The notes: generated from the letters alone by a model not told the origin. Shown: positions 20,751 to 32,293, numbered from the stretch's first letter. The stretch: DNA of 64,000 nt from Chara braunii (GCA_003427395.1 BFEA01000088.1:2747023-2811022); one strand, 5' to 3'. Translations and numbers: made by a program.

Positions 20751-22250
20751 TTGGCCGGTAGGGAAACAGGGACTGAAAAAATCCGGCAAGAAGCGTTGGG
20801 CTATTGCCTACGAGGAGGCCATCTCTTTAAGAGGCCCACCAAGTTTGCAATACCCATGAGGGTGTTGTGCGATCCGGAGGAAAGAAGGGCGCTCATAGAG
20901 GAACTCCACGATGGGGTCGTTGGGGGTCATAAGGGGGTGAAAGGTACCTTCGACAAAGTCTGTAGGCTTTATGGGTGGGACGGGCAATACACGGGGGTAG
21001 AAAAGTACTGTTCCACATGTAAGGCTTGCCAGAAGAGGGCAACAGTTCGATATAAGGAACCCTTGGTTCATTCACTCCCCACAGTTCCAGGAGAGAAGGT
21101 CTATGTGGATTTAGTCACCATGCCGAAAGGGGTCGGTGGACTTCAGTATATAATCAACGACCGAGATGACCTCACAGGGTTCGTAGAAGCAAAGGTTATT
21201 AAGAAGAAGACGACAGAAGAGGTGAGTGATTTTCTCCTTGAATATATCGCGCGGTATGGGTGCGTCGGGAGGATAGTCATGGATAGGGGCGCTGAGTTCT
21301 TGAGCCAAAGGGTAAAAGGGTTATTGGAAAAGGCAGGGATCGGGGCGACCTATACGACCGCTTATCACCCCCAAGGCAATGCACTGGTAGAAAGGGGGCA
21401 CCAGACACTTGTGGACGCTCTGGCGAAATGGTGGAAAGGCCGCGCGGAACAGTGGCCGAGATACTTGGGGTACGCAGTTTGGGCCGATAATATCACAGTC
21501 AAGTCCAGTACAGGATACCCTCCCTACACCCTTTGGTTCGGTAGGCATTGTCCCCTACCCATCGAATTCCACATTGACACTTGGACGAGTGTCTCGTGGA
21601 AAACCAACATGACTAGGGAAGAACTGTTGGAGGCAAGGATACAGCAGATAGCCAAAAACTTGGATACTGGGGTAACCGCGGTCAGTGAGAATGTCGAGAG
21701 AGAGAGGGTGAAAGGAAAAGATAGGTGGGACAAAAATCTGTGGGTCCGAAAGGCGCCGATAAGGGTTAACGACCTAGTGCTGATGTATGATTCGTCACTA
21801 GAAAAGATCTCGAGCCGAAAATTGGCGAACCAATGGATGGGGCCGTATAAGGGGGCGTACATGCTCGTGGAATTAGATGGGAGTAGGTTGTGGGATCCTG
21901 TCGCAGGGGATCATCTCAAAATCTTCCGATCACGAGAGACCCTTGCGGGAGAGCCTGGGCGGAAAGGAAATGAAGCTATTAACACAAAGGTGACTGTGAC
22001 CCACGAGAAAGGGGAGACATCCAAACAAGGGGCCTCTTCTCGACCGTCCAAGAAGGGCCCTACCAAAAACCCCTAAGAGGAAGAAACGACCAAGAGAGGA
22101 TGACGGAGATAATGACCAATTGAGGAAACGCAGGCTGAGCGAAAGAAGGAATGCGTCGAGGAAGGCCCTGCGACTCAAACTTGAGAGAAAGGAGAAAGAA
22201 CGGAAGAGAGAGAGGCGCGAAAATAGGGTGAGAAGACGGAGACGGGGGTA
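20751..22250 (+). pseudogene. int: Integrase of element 1, intact core, frameshifted basic tail
   Basis: An open frame of 441 codons holding an HHCC zinc site (His 53, His 60, Cys 87, Cys 90), then the DD35E core: Asp 120 in VYVDLVTMP, Asp 178 in MDRGAEF and Glu 214 in ALVERGHQ, with 35 residues between the last two. A GPY-like module follows (NQWMGPYKGAYML … DHLKIF). No chromodomain is seen. After the stop at 22076 a different frame continues to TAG 22248-22250 as a very basic Lys/Arg tail that would suit nuclear entry, suggesting one late frameshift. Integrase inserts the cDNA. The core shows no missing catalytic residue. Confidence 0.9.
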
Positions 22251-22523
22251 GAATGCAACGCCGGGTGTCCTAGTACTGGAGAGGGTAATTGTACCATAGT
22301 TAAAGAGGGACGTGTGCCATACGACCGATAGGAAGGGTGTACTATAGTTAGGGAAACATGAGTCAAAAAGGGCGATTTGTTATGACTCTAAAGGTAATAC
22401 AGTACCATAGTTGGGAAAACGGGCGTGTATGCAATAAAAGGGGAAGGTCAACTAAGGGAGTGAACCAAAGGAAATGGGATGAGAACAAAATAAGGGAAAG
22501 GGAAAAAGCTCGCCGGGAACGGC
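22251..22523 (+). other. 3' untranslated part of element 1
   Basis: No coding region. It includes a small set of imperfect repeats around GTACCATAGTT (about 22290, 22332 and 22402), followed by purine-rich sequence leading to the 3' LTR. Confidence 0.5.
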
Positions 22524-22545
22524 GAGAAAGGGGGTGTGGGCTGGT
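22524..22545 (+). other. Polypurine tract of element 1
   Basis: GAGAAAGGGGG followed by a short T/G-containing stretch up to the first base of the 3' LTR. Its position and purine run fit the plus-strand primer, though about 10 nt separate the pure run from the LTR. Confidence 0.55.
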
Positions 22546-25500
22546 TGTCGGGCGACTGTCTACTAGCCGAGGGGTTTCTTTCTTTGAAATAAATACTTTT
22601 TTCCTTTTTTTTTGCTGTTTTGTTTGGGTTTTTGACGTATGCGTGCGTGTGGACATGCTGTTTAAGGGTGATTTCGGGCATCTGGGTCATCATGCTAACC
22701 CCTCTTTTGACTGAAGTGACGGAGGCAACCTTGGTCGCAAGCGGGCTCGGTCGGATCACAAAGGATTGGAGTTTTCAGAGTCAAATCTGGAAATGCGGGG
22801 TGGGCGATATGCATTAGGAAGGTCCTTGAACAGATCGGAAACGGGGAGCCAGTGAAGGACCGGGACCTCGGTTGCGAGAAACCGCCGGAGTGCCGCGGAT
22901 GTACATCATGGGGCCCGCTCGTGCCCTGCATAGTCGGCAGTACCGGACGAGGAGACGCTACGATGACCGACACGACTCTGATACGGCGACCAGACCAGAA
23001 GGCACCTGCGTTTGGGGAGGAGTTGGAGCTCGCACAGAGGAAAAATGGGCCCGCGGGGGTCCCAAAGATTTGGATGCCGGATCAAAGCGAAACGGAACAA
23101 GGTGGAGGACTTAGGGTGGCCCCCGGAAAATTTCGGGAGTGCGAAACCCAAGTGGACCCAGACTTGACTGCGAAGAGAGGCCGCATTAAGGCACTCCGGT
23201 CGATGCCAGGGGCAGGCCACGAATTCGGGATTTTCCTCGCAATGTATCAAGAAGGAGGCCGCTGCGCAAGGGTGGGGGCGAACCGCCAGCCAAGGAATAA
23301 TGCAGGGCCCTGCCAGGTATGCTCGACAAAGGAAGGGATGAATTCGGTTTCTCGGGTTGGTATGGGGCCCACGGTACCAGGGAGTTGAGAGAATAAACGA
23401 AGAAATCGAGTCAGATGAGAATAGGAAGCCGAAACGTTGGGCCACATCCCAGGGAAGCACCCCGGTGACGATCAGGAAAAGGGCTGGCCGTGTCTGGTCA
23501 ACCCAAATAGAAGACGGGGACCTGAGGAGGAGGGAAGGCCAAGCAAAGCCTCTGCAGCAGCCGAAGGAGGGGAGATCCGAAAGGGAGGTGGCAAAATCGG
23601 TTGCGGCTGTCCGTAGAAGGGAGCGCGCGCCCTGTTTCGGGATCCAAATCCGCGGTCGGACGGAAGATGCACCAGGGCTGAAGGCGAGTCCGGGTTCTGA
23701 AACCTCTGATTGGTGAAGATACACCCGGGTCATGGGCGGCGTGTGACGTAGGAGCCAGCTCGCTAGGCGAGGGGAGGCGGATCACAGTTGATAAGCGTGG
23801 ACCGTACACCGATCCAAGCGGAAGTCGGAAGGTCTGGATGCGAATTCGACTCGACTGCGATCCGGGGAGCAGTGGAAGGAGGAAGTGCCATTCGAGGAGA
23901 AACTGCGGTGGATGGGAGAGAGGTAAGCAGGGGCAGACAATAATGGAGAGTGCGGAAAATTTCGATACGAAAATTTCGACATCTCGCTCGGCTACAAAGG
24001 ATAGGAAGAGCGAAGGAAGGGCGCGTTTAAACCATGAGGCGGGATCGAGCAATAGAGCTGCGGGGGAAGTCGTCCCCTAAGACTACGAGAAGCAAGAAGG
24101 AACGATCTTGGAGGGCGCGATCACCTCTGACAGCCTGACGGGAACTCAAGGGGGGGGTCAGGGTCGGTCAATGGAGGGTGGCAGAGGATCGAGAAGGGAG
24201 GGAAGTAGGTAAGAAGCCAGTAAAGGCTTGAGGAAGGAAACGTGAGCGGGGCCGGGTTGCCGATAATCAAGGTGGCAGGGTACTTGGCCGGGAAGCTGGC
24301 TAGGTATAGGAGCCGGGGCTGACCGGGGATAGGGAACGATGGGGATCGGCACTGGCCGAAATAGTTGTAAGAGGAGGCTGCCCGCTCACTGCATTCTTGA
24401 TAACCGTTTCGATGAACGGAAAAAAGACAGCACGGACTTGAGTGAGGATGTTGGTCGCTACCTCGCTCCCGACAGAGGGTGTGTTATCGACTCCTATCCG
24501 CGGAACAAACTCGGGAGCGTCCTATCGAGGAAGGAAGAGGGGGAGAGGATCGAAGGGAAGAAAAGAGGGGCGTGAGAGACGGGAGAAGAAAAACAGAAAG
24601 AATTTTTGAAAATATTTCGGAGCTTGGCGCCCACGCGGAGCGATCCTAGGAAGCCATGGCGGGTGTACGAGAGAAAAATCAGGTATAAAAGGGAGAAGAG
24701 AGAGAGAGACGGATTTTTTTTTCCGGACAGCGCGCAGGTGTGCTGAGCGTACGTTGGCGCGCGAGTTGGAGGATTCATACCGAGAGAGGATACCGCGCTC
24801 GGGGGAGAACTTGAGCGAGTGGGAGCACGAGAGCGCTCCACAGCGCACCTAAGTCCGGAGAGAGGGTAGAAAGAGAGGGGAAAGTGAACGAAGGGAGGAG
24901 GCGCACGAGGGCGTTCGATAGGGAGGAGGTAGCTACTTTCGTTGCGGGCACATCGGACGGGGGAGGTCGCGTCAAAGACGCTCGCGAGAGGCTGCGCGTT
25001 AGAAGAGGGAGAGCGAGACGGGGAGAGGGAGAGAGGTGGAGAGAGGGAGAGAGAGAGAAAGGGAAGGGGGATCGAGAGAAGTCGTGCGCTCGAACCTCAC
25101 GAGGAGCGGGGACACTGTTTTCTCGCCCACAAAGAGAGAGCTGGAAACGCACGTAGTTACCGTTTCCGAAACAAGCTGGAACACACTCAGGAATTCGGGC
25201 TAGGCTGCCCCGAAAGGTGGTCTCGTGGTCCGGGCCGAATCGAGTCGGCGCGGAGTACGACCCTCCACCTTGGAAGGGCGGTTCCTAATTCTTGTCCCCG
25301 CTCGCCCGTTGAGAGCGAGGAGGACCAGCTATGCACGGACGGGGGTGTCGAGGGCCCGACTCACTCTTTAGTAGACAGCGACTCACTCTTTCGTAGACTG
25401 TGACTTGTCTCTCCTCCCTTTTCCCCTGTCCCGGCACCAAGCAAGACTTAGGGAAGAAAAAAGGTGGGCTAGCACTCAGGAAACACAGAAATGTGACACT

Positions 25501-26691
25501 TGTTCAGGTAGGAGAGTCGACTGGCAGACTCGTGCTCTCTCCGCCCTGGCTTCATCACCCCTTCCCCCCTCTTTTTTTTTTTTTTTTTTTCCGTGCCCGA
25601 GAGCGCCTACCTCGAATGTAGGTCCGCCCACGTCCCTTGGCCAGCTTGATCCCGTGCTGCGATAGCGGTTGTCGTCATTGCGCGCAGAGTTGTCTCCGAA
25701 GCCGTCATTCCGTGCAACCTTCAGGCCAACTTCTCGGACGAGGACCCACTCTTTCCTCTCGAAAGCGCGAGTGGGTTAGCTCGGTTACTCGAGCTTACTC
25801 CAATGGTTACAAGCCCTGGTCTTNCCCCGAGGGAGATAGGCNGTTTGGCGGCCGTACGCTGGCCCCAGGCGCCCTCCCTGCTCGGTCACTCCAAATCGCC
25901 TCGCCCGCGGGTGACTGTTGCTTCCTAGCGCTAAGCCGATGGTCCGCGCCTAGGCGCGCAAACCCCCGTCTTCTTCATCCTCCCTTAAATCGCTGATCGC
26001 CTGTCTTCTTCTCGGGGCCGCTCTCTTTCACTCTTTCCCTCTCCCATTCTCCTTATCACTCTCCTTCTTCCTTCGAACCGGCTTTCACTCAGCTACTTCC
26101 TCTTCCGAACGTGGCTCTCAATCGATCCCTGTTCCAGGCGCCTACTCGCGCTCCCTCTTCGAGCGGCAAGAGTTCCTCCGACGCCGCTCCTAACGAGATC
26201 CCTCTATCTCCGCTCCTTTTTTTTTTTTTTTTTTTTTTTCTCTTTCTTTTCCGCGCGGCGCATCTGAGTGGTGCTTCGTTCTTCGGGTTCGTTTCTTTCG
26301 GCTCTGCGTGTATGGCACCTGCCGATTAAATCCGGCTCATAGAGAGAAGTCGTTAATGAAGCTCCCCCCCTTGTGCTCCAAAAAGAGCAGGTCCGACCCA
26401 CGTTTCAGGGGCTCGGGTAACACCGCCCGACTTCCGTCCCTGTTTAAGTAAGGGCGGTCATGCCACGCTTTTTTTTTTTCTTTTTTTTTCGTGCCCTACA
26501 GCGGGCTCGGCTCCCTTCGAATTCAGGGCCAGGCCAGTGAGCTGTTTGTCAGCTTATGCCGCAGCCCATTGCAAGGCCGAGGGTTTGAAAGAAAGCAAAA
26601 GGGTGGGGGAGGTTGCGAGTGGGGATTGCTAGAATGTGGGGGAAGAGGCCGCTAAGGGCGAGGTTTAGATAGAAGGGAGTTTTCCCGGACA
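22546..26691 (+). repeat. 3' LTR of element 1 (4146 bp)
   Basis: Starts TGTCGGGCGAC and ends CCCGGACA, followed by the CCGT target duplication. It is colinear with the 5' LTR up to 25153 and again from about 26240, and between them carries the inverted and shortened segment. TATAAAAGG at 24684-24692 matches the promoter in the other LTR. Two N bases lie at 25824 and 25843. Confidence 0.9.
25154..26212 (-). repeat. Inverted segment inside the 3' LTR of element 1
   Basis: From 25154 (TAGTTACCGTTTCC) to about 26212 this LTR reads as the reverse complement of 5' LTR 7713-9470, lacking about 0.7 kb (8390-9085 of the 5' LTR). The T-run at about 26217-26239 lies at the right junction, and a T/A-run (25570-25590) lies inside. 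One LTR has rearranged since insertion, or the difference arose in the assembly. Confidence 0.85.
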
Positions 26692-27089
26692 CCGTGACGA
26701 CCATTCACACTTCTCGTACATTATACTGCTTCCTCTACTTGCATACTATCAGAAGCAGCAATAGAGCTAGCCACCATTTGTATCCCATTCATCCCAATAT
26801 GTACAACCATGTACTTGTACAAAATCTATCTTACCATCCTAGAGAGGACCATCTGCAGAAACGAGGCTCGAACAACGTTCTATACAAACGAGGCTACAAC
26901 TTTCCTTCTTCCTGTATACCCAGGCTATTGAGCACATAATTTGATCAATGCAGCCATCCACTATTCCTGAACATTCTTGATGACAATTTCTCCTTACATT
27001 ATATTCTTCGAAGAAGGAGGTCCCTGTTGTCACTATTCCCTGTGTGTCTTACGCCGCGAGAGGGGTCGAGGAGTACGGTCAGTTCCATG
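26692..27089. other. Right target duplication (26692-26695) and flank of element 1
   Basis: CCGT repeats the left duplication. The rest joins to 5085 in the empty site. It is low in G and has no convincing ORF, RNA or repeat. Confidence 0.5.
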
Positions 27090-27924
27090 ATGCAGAAGAG
27101 AGGGGATCCTCAGGGGTTGCCTACCAGGCTGCCTGCCGGGGGTTTTGAACGTCGGGCGATGTTCGACTTTCTCTTGTTGAACGAGAGGAGTTGGTGAGAC
27201 CGACGTTTGCCAAAAGTTTATTCAGACATGACCTATGACTGAGAGACTAAAAGTTTTTCAGATTTTAGTCCGGACGCATGTGGCGTCCGGGAATAGCGGA
27301 TGCGAATGGCAATGCTTCGCTTTTGTCGAAGCCGCAGGAACGTGCGGACATGGGGAATGTTAAAATTTAACCTATTCTAGCTATGATAATGCAGCCGCGC
27401 GATTCATGGCCTAACTAGGCTAGTAGAAAGATGGACGCGCCAGGTATAGGACCACGATGCGTGAGAAAAGGGTTACTTATTTTTTCTAGGGCTATGAGAA
27501 TTGTCTCCGCACCGGGGCCGAGGCCGAACACGAGGTTAACAGGGTGCCTTGTCGGGCCGCCGGGCTAAGTTCGAGCCGGTTAGGTAGCGGGGCGCCAAGT
27601 TTAGCAGGGCAAGGCGGGGCTGAACCTGCCTAGGCCTGAAACGACTAACCTACTGGGCCGCAACCCTTCAAATAGAAGGGCTGCAGGCATAGCTCCCGTG
27701 ATAGGAGTTAGCCCAGTAGGTTACGATGACAGACTTTCACCCGGCAGGCGCCGGGATCGAATTCGACAACACCGCACGTCTAGGCTAGCTCCTTTTGGAG
27801 CTGGTCATTCGCGATGTTGACAGTGCGCCAGATCTGGCCGTCGATCTGGAGAATCGCACGGTCCACATCAGCTGTGCCGAGATTAACATAACCCCTGCGC
27901 AAGCATGACACACATACATCGAGA

Positions 27925-27926
<2 letters not shown>
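27090..27926 (+). mobile_element. U6-tailed composite retroposon, copy 2
   Basis: Colinear with the copies at 1 and 62975: GACATGACCTATGACTGAGAG (27226 region), GCAGCCGCGCGATTCATGGCC (27391 region), and a tRNA-like domain at 27704-27792. Here the D-arm reads TTAGCCCAGTAGGTTA, the anticodon region CTTTCACCC (tRNA-Glu-like) and the B box GGGATCGAATTC. Flanking arms GGAGTTAGCC and GGCTAGCTCC pair. Then come the stem-loop CTCCTTTTGGAG, about 80 bp of family-specific sequence, and a U6 3' half (27879-27926: ACCCCTGCGCAAGCATGACA, then ACATCGAGAAA). An AAT microsatellite replaces the A-tail. It has no coding capacity. The left end is approximate. Confidence 0.75.

Positions 27927-28010
<84 letters not shown>
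27927..28010 (+). repeat. (AAT)n microsatellite at the retroposon tail
   Basis: About 27 AAT units with two single-base changes, directly following the U6-like end of retroposon copy 2. It probably grew from its A-rich tail. Confidence 0.9.
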
Positions 28011-28012
<2 letters not shown>

Positions 28013-28029
28013 ATAAAAACTAAACTTTG

Positions 28030-28450
28030 AAAAAGCGCCACATGTGTCTGGGGCGTTTCAGCCCCAGTGCACTTGACGACGCCCGTTTTAGACGGACAAC
28101 CGTTTTTACAGGTAATATCTATTTGACGATATATATATTTTAATTTTTAGATTTTGTTTTTTACTAGGCATATTGTCCGTTTGGTTGGAATGAACGGCCA
28201 CAAATCAAAAGAAGAAGAAGAAAAAGAAAAAAAATTAAAAATTAAAAATTGAAAAGTATAGCGCCATGTGACACATTTTCGAAGTAACTGGGGTTTTTCA
28301 GCCCCAGTACATCAAACAATCGCCCATGGAAACGGGCGACAGTTCTTTTCCACATGTGAGTCTATTAGTCAGGTTTAGTTAGAATTATTTTTTTTTTCTT
28401 TCCCTTTTTAGATTTTGTTTAGATTTTTTTTTTTTTTAGCACCCGTTCAT
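28030..28450 (+). repeat. Two tandem copies of a roughly 215-bp module
   Basis: Each unit begins GCGCCA(C)ATGTG (28031 and 28262), then has TTTCAGCCCCAGT, a pairing CGCCCGTTTTAGACGG or CGCCCATGGAAACGGGCG stretch, and an AGATTTTGTTT block. It ends with a T/A-rich run and a GTTTGGTTGGAATGAAC- or GTTCATTTCGAACGAAC-like block. Divergence between units is substantial. The start resembles sequence after the A-tail at 1107. Confidence 0.55.
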
Positions 28451-29069
28451 TTCGAACGAACAGGCATATGGGCCTTGCTCTGCTACTCTCGAAGTGTGCA
28501 AAACGAGAGTGAATCATCCGCAAGGACCTGGGAAAGTGCACCGCCATGATTCTGCCTTTTGTGCACATCGGGAATAGTGGAGCAACGCCCTATGACCCTG
28601 CCGGGCTGTATCGTCGGATTTGCACCGACTCATCAGGGGGTTGTGCCCCGACAGCCATCATTGAAAGGCATAACGAATGGGCTGCACGGCGATGCCTGTA
28701 CCCGGTGCTGCTTGCATCCGGGTACAGGCGCGCTGAGTACGAATAGGGGAAAGAAGGGAAGAGAAGGAAAAAACAGTGCGTGACGGCCACGTACATGGCC
28801 GCGAGGTTAGGATGGATACAGGGGTAGGAAGTAGAGGAAGAGTGAAAAGATGGGAAAAAAGGAATGTCGCGAATTTAAAACGCGAAGTAAGGCCAGATGC
28901 AACACTAGAAGCATCTAGGCCCTGAGTTGAAAGCAGACTGTTAAATTCCAACAGTTTGTTTTCAATGGCTTGATACAACCATTTTGGACTGCGTCTGGCC
29001 GCAGGTGAAGGCCAGATGCATTACCAACGCCTGGAACTTGGTACCCCTAGAGGGACATCAAGATTTCCA
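28451..29069. other. Gene-free stretch
   Basis: Short ORFs occur on both strands without any motif. A direct CCCGGTGC..CATCCGGG inverted repeat lies near 28700. Nothing further supported. Confidence 0.35.
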
Positions 29070-29466
29070 TCCCTTGATCTCGTCTGAGATCAAGGGGCCA
29101 TGCCCTAATTCAAGTTTTGGCTGAGGGCAAAGCTGCTGCCCTCAACTCTTGGCTGGCTATAAAAGAAGCCAGCAGCCAGCCAACCAACATTCATTCGTGA
29201 TTGATGCTGTTGGCATTCTACTTGAGTGAGTACTGGCTGCAGTAGGAGAGGTTGCTGGCTGGAGTGGGGAATGAAGAGAAGTGGAGAGTGGAGGTTTGCA
29301 GGAAGGAGAGGCTGCCATAGCCACCACCTCTGCGAGGCTGCGAGGAGGGAAAAGGCCACTGGAGTGGTGCGGACGGGGCGTAGTTGGGGGAAACACATGC
29401 TGCCATAGCCACGGTTGTTGGCAACGGCTGACATAATTGGAACAGTGAGGGGGAGGTGTTGAACGG
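29070..29466 (+). promoter_or_regulatory. TATA-bearing repeat module, copy 2, cut by element 2; left target duplication ACGG
   Basis: A GATCTCGTCTGAGATC palindrome (29083-29098), then TTTTGGCTGA and CTGCTGCCCTCAACT, then TATAAAAG at 29158-29165: the same order as at 2201-2290. Element 2 starts at 29467, after ACGG (29463-29466), which is repeated at 59907-59910 after the 3' LTR. Confidence 0.5.
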
Positions 29467-30130
29467 TGTCGGCCCGAATACCCTTACAAGGGTATTTGGG
29501 CACATTTTTGCAGCTTACAGGAAGAGCGTGCCTGGCGATATCTGCGGGCGCGTCCCATCTGTGTTGATTAGAGGGTATGTGAGCGTGCACTTTGTAGGCA
29601 CGCGTTAGCCTGACCAAGTCTGGGTCTCAGAGGACCCTGAGACGTCGGTAGGTTGAGTGAGTGTCACGCTAGAGTCTCTGAGGCGGTCGCAACCTCGCAC
29701 GCACAGACAAGATCTCGGACGACATAGTGTTGACTTGGTAGGATTACGACGCCGCCCGACTACGGAAAATCGGTAGCTTGGGGTCACACTGTACAAAGTT
29801 TGTAGGCACGAGGCTGACCATGCACCGTAGATGGTAGGAGCCACCGCCGGGAATGGCACAGGTTGGAGCGGAGGCCGGTGGTTGCCGGAGAGCGGCGATA
29901 GAAGTGTTGGTCACTGCAGGCTATGAGAGCCTGGGCCACGACCACGACATGAAGAGGGCGGTGGGCGTAGTAAACCGAGCGGAGCCCCGCCCTGAGGCAG
30001 CCAGCACGACATTTTGTAGCCTAAGGCGCAGGCCGTAAATCAGATCAGTGGCCTGTAGTACCTTGCTGCAGACTGGCCTAACGGGCACTATTCTTCATAT
30101 GGAACCTGGCTTGTAAGAGTGCCTGGTTGG

Positions 30131-30200
30131 GGACTAGCCCTATAGGTTACGCCATTAAGTTCTCACCGGGCATGTCTCGGGATCAAGGCCACCAGCAAGC
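30131..30200 (+). ncRNA. tRNA-like domain in 5' LTR of element 2
   Basis: GGACTAGCCCTATAGGTTA resembles a D-arm and A box. TTCTCACCG lies at the anticodon position (tRNA-Glu-like), and CTCGGGATCAAGGCC fits a T-arm and B box. The same arrangement occurs in the three U6-tailed retroposons and at 50965 in the other LTR. It is not a functional tRNA gene: no paired acceptor stem with the right length is seen here. Confidence 0.5.
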
Positions 30201-30543
30201 AGCGGAGCAGTGGAGCAAGGAGCGTTTTGGAGGGGATCGAGGGGTTGAGGGTCCTACGGGACTATCAATCCCCCCTGGTTTTGTTGGGGGAGTCCAGCGG
30301 CGGGCCCATGGGGTAGGACCAGGAACAAACGGTCCCCCTNCCCCGTCCGTTTTTCCCTATTTTATTAATTTTCTATCTATATTTTTAATTTTTAATTTTT
30401 AATTTTTTTTTATTATTATTTCTGTCGTTTTTGTTGCGCTTGGATGAGGCTGGTACTGGGGTCGGGGCTTGTCGCGAAGCCCAGCAGCCTAATCCTGTGG
30501 ATACATCCACGGACGGCTGGGGCATCTGTGCGCTGAGGCCGCG

Positions 30544-30630
30544 GTCCTTCGGGACATCCGTTAAAGTTGGGACAATACAGAGAAGATTAGCATGGCCCCT
30601 GTGCAAGGACAACATGCATAAAGTCGGGAG
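30544..30630 (+). ncRNA. U6 snRNA-derived sequence in 5' LTR of element 2
   Basis: An almost full-length U6 match: the 5' stem-loop GTCCTTCGGGAC, then the ACAGAGA box (ATACAGAGAAGATTAGCATGG), followed by CCCCTGTGCAAGGACAACAT corresponding to the internal stem-loop region. Changes from a plant U6 include GGGACAATAC for GGAACGATAC. The 3' end is altered to GTCGGGAGCANCCCGAC, a hairpin, and no terminal T-run is present. No upstream sequence element or TATA at snRNA spacing is obvious, so it is probably a captured retrocopy now carried by the LTR. Confidence 0.85.
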
Positions 30631-32250
30631 CANCCCGACATTGGGTGATTATAGTAGTATGNGGTGGGGTGCCGCCGCTGCGCGCCCGCTCAGCCGAACT
30701 AGGTGCTGGATGCTGCGCCATAGGGACGGCAGGAAGAAGGTGGGAAATTAGAAGGAGGGAGGATGAATCTGGCCACTAAAATGCGCTAGGTGCGTGCAAA
30801 TGGAGCATAGGCGTTGTGACGGTAAGAGGCAGCTATGGTGGAGGAAAGAGGACGTAACTCGTGCGTTCTAAGATAAAAACAGGGAAGGTAGAGTGCTAGG
30901 TGGGGGTAGGAGTAGGGCGAATCTGGGTATGTACTTAGATTTTGGGATCGAGAAGGAGTGAGGAGGAAAATAGAAAAACAAGTGCGAGGAAGCGTTGGGC
31001 TAGTGGCTATGGCGAGGGTAAAAACTGATTATCTCACCCGATTNTTCACNGAATCGGGCGAACTAAGACACTACACTGAGGTTTAAAGGCGCTGCGAGTT
31101 GAATGAGCAGGTCGGATTCGACGATTGAGTACGGGATTAAGCGCTGTCAGCCTAATGAGGTGCGAGGAGGGAGATATGGAGAACATGGATACGAGGAGGG
31201 AACGGGGAACGAGGANGTGCATAAGACTAACGAGAGNCAACGAGGGCGGGCAAGAGCTTAACAAGAGAAAGGTAGCATAGGTAAGGAGGAGAGGTAGTGT
31301 CGGCGAGCGCAGCATCATAAGAAGGGAGGCAGCAAAGGGGGAACGAACCTGGACTCCATTTCGTGATAGATATGTTCGACGGAGAATGGAAAAAGTAACA
31401 TGGGGAGGTTGGAGTTATGGCAGCAAAAAGGGTTGCAGCATCCTTACTACTTGAAGAAGGTTGGCACAGGGAGGTGATAATCCGGGGCTTAGAGGCGAGG
31501 CGAACTAGATGGTGTTGCCAAAGAAAGGAAAAGCTTAGAGGAAGGAGAAGAAAGCAAGAAAGACGGTGCGCGGAGGTGACGGGGGCTGGATATGGTCGNG
31601 TCGAAAAATGCANATCTCGCCCGTCTCTCAACGAAAACGGGCGAGTGAAGACTTAAGATAGGGGTTTCNGGGCGGTGCGAGCANCATGGTGGTACTAGTT
31701 TTGCCTATAAGTTGGCAGGCTGGCCGGACTCAGTGCTGAAGGCTGCGCCCAGGAGAGAGGTTGACTACGGTGGTGTGTTCTCCCGCAGAAGNGTCCGATC
31801 CGGCTTGCCCGTCCTAATCGAGGGGAGTGGAGCGAGGCCAGCGTCAGACTATGGGCAAGGGCAAGCGTCTCTCCGTGTGGTGGTGGTTCCGATCCTAACT
31901 TGATCGATCCAGGGAGGAATCGTAATCAACCATGGTGCTCGTCATCAGGGTCAAGCATCGCTCGTCGTAGCAGTTACCGTCACGGGTGTAGTGCTGCTAG
32001 CCTGCGTCATGGTGGCGTCGGAAGTTTTCGACAGAAGCTTACCTCGCGTGAATACTGTGGGCAGGGCATGAACCTGACCAGGGTGTTGGCCGGGTGCGTA
32101 TGCTACGGAAAGGAGATGTCACAAAAGAAGAAGAAAGAGAACGGACGCCTACCTCGGGGAAATTGTGGTGTATGAGGCACCGGGGAGTAGAATTACAGTA
32201 CCGAAGTGCACGGTGAAGGAAGTGACTGTTTAAAGCTGATTGGGATCCAA

Positions 32251-32251
<1 letters not shown>

Positions 32252-32293
<42 letters not shown>

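Larger units (their letters stand above)
5090..26691 (+). mobile_element. Element 1: 21.6 kb Ty3/gypsy LTR retrotransposon with pre-gag small-ORF chain
   Basis: A complete element bounded by TGTCG...GGACA LTRs and a CCGT duplication. In order it holds the 5' LTR, a tRNA-Asp-type primer site (9951), a 1.5 kb leader, a chain of small ORFs (11493-15570), gag with a zinc knuckle, protease, RT, RNase H, DD35E integrase, a purine-rich tract and the 3' LTR. Protease-RT-RNase H-integrase is the Ty3/gypsy order. The integrase tail has a GPY-type motif and no chromodomain that I can see. Several frame breaks in gag-pol suggest that this copy is no longer autonomous. The pre-gag ORF chain is unlike any plant element I can name. 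Confidence 0.9.
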
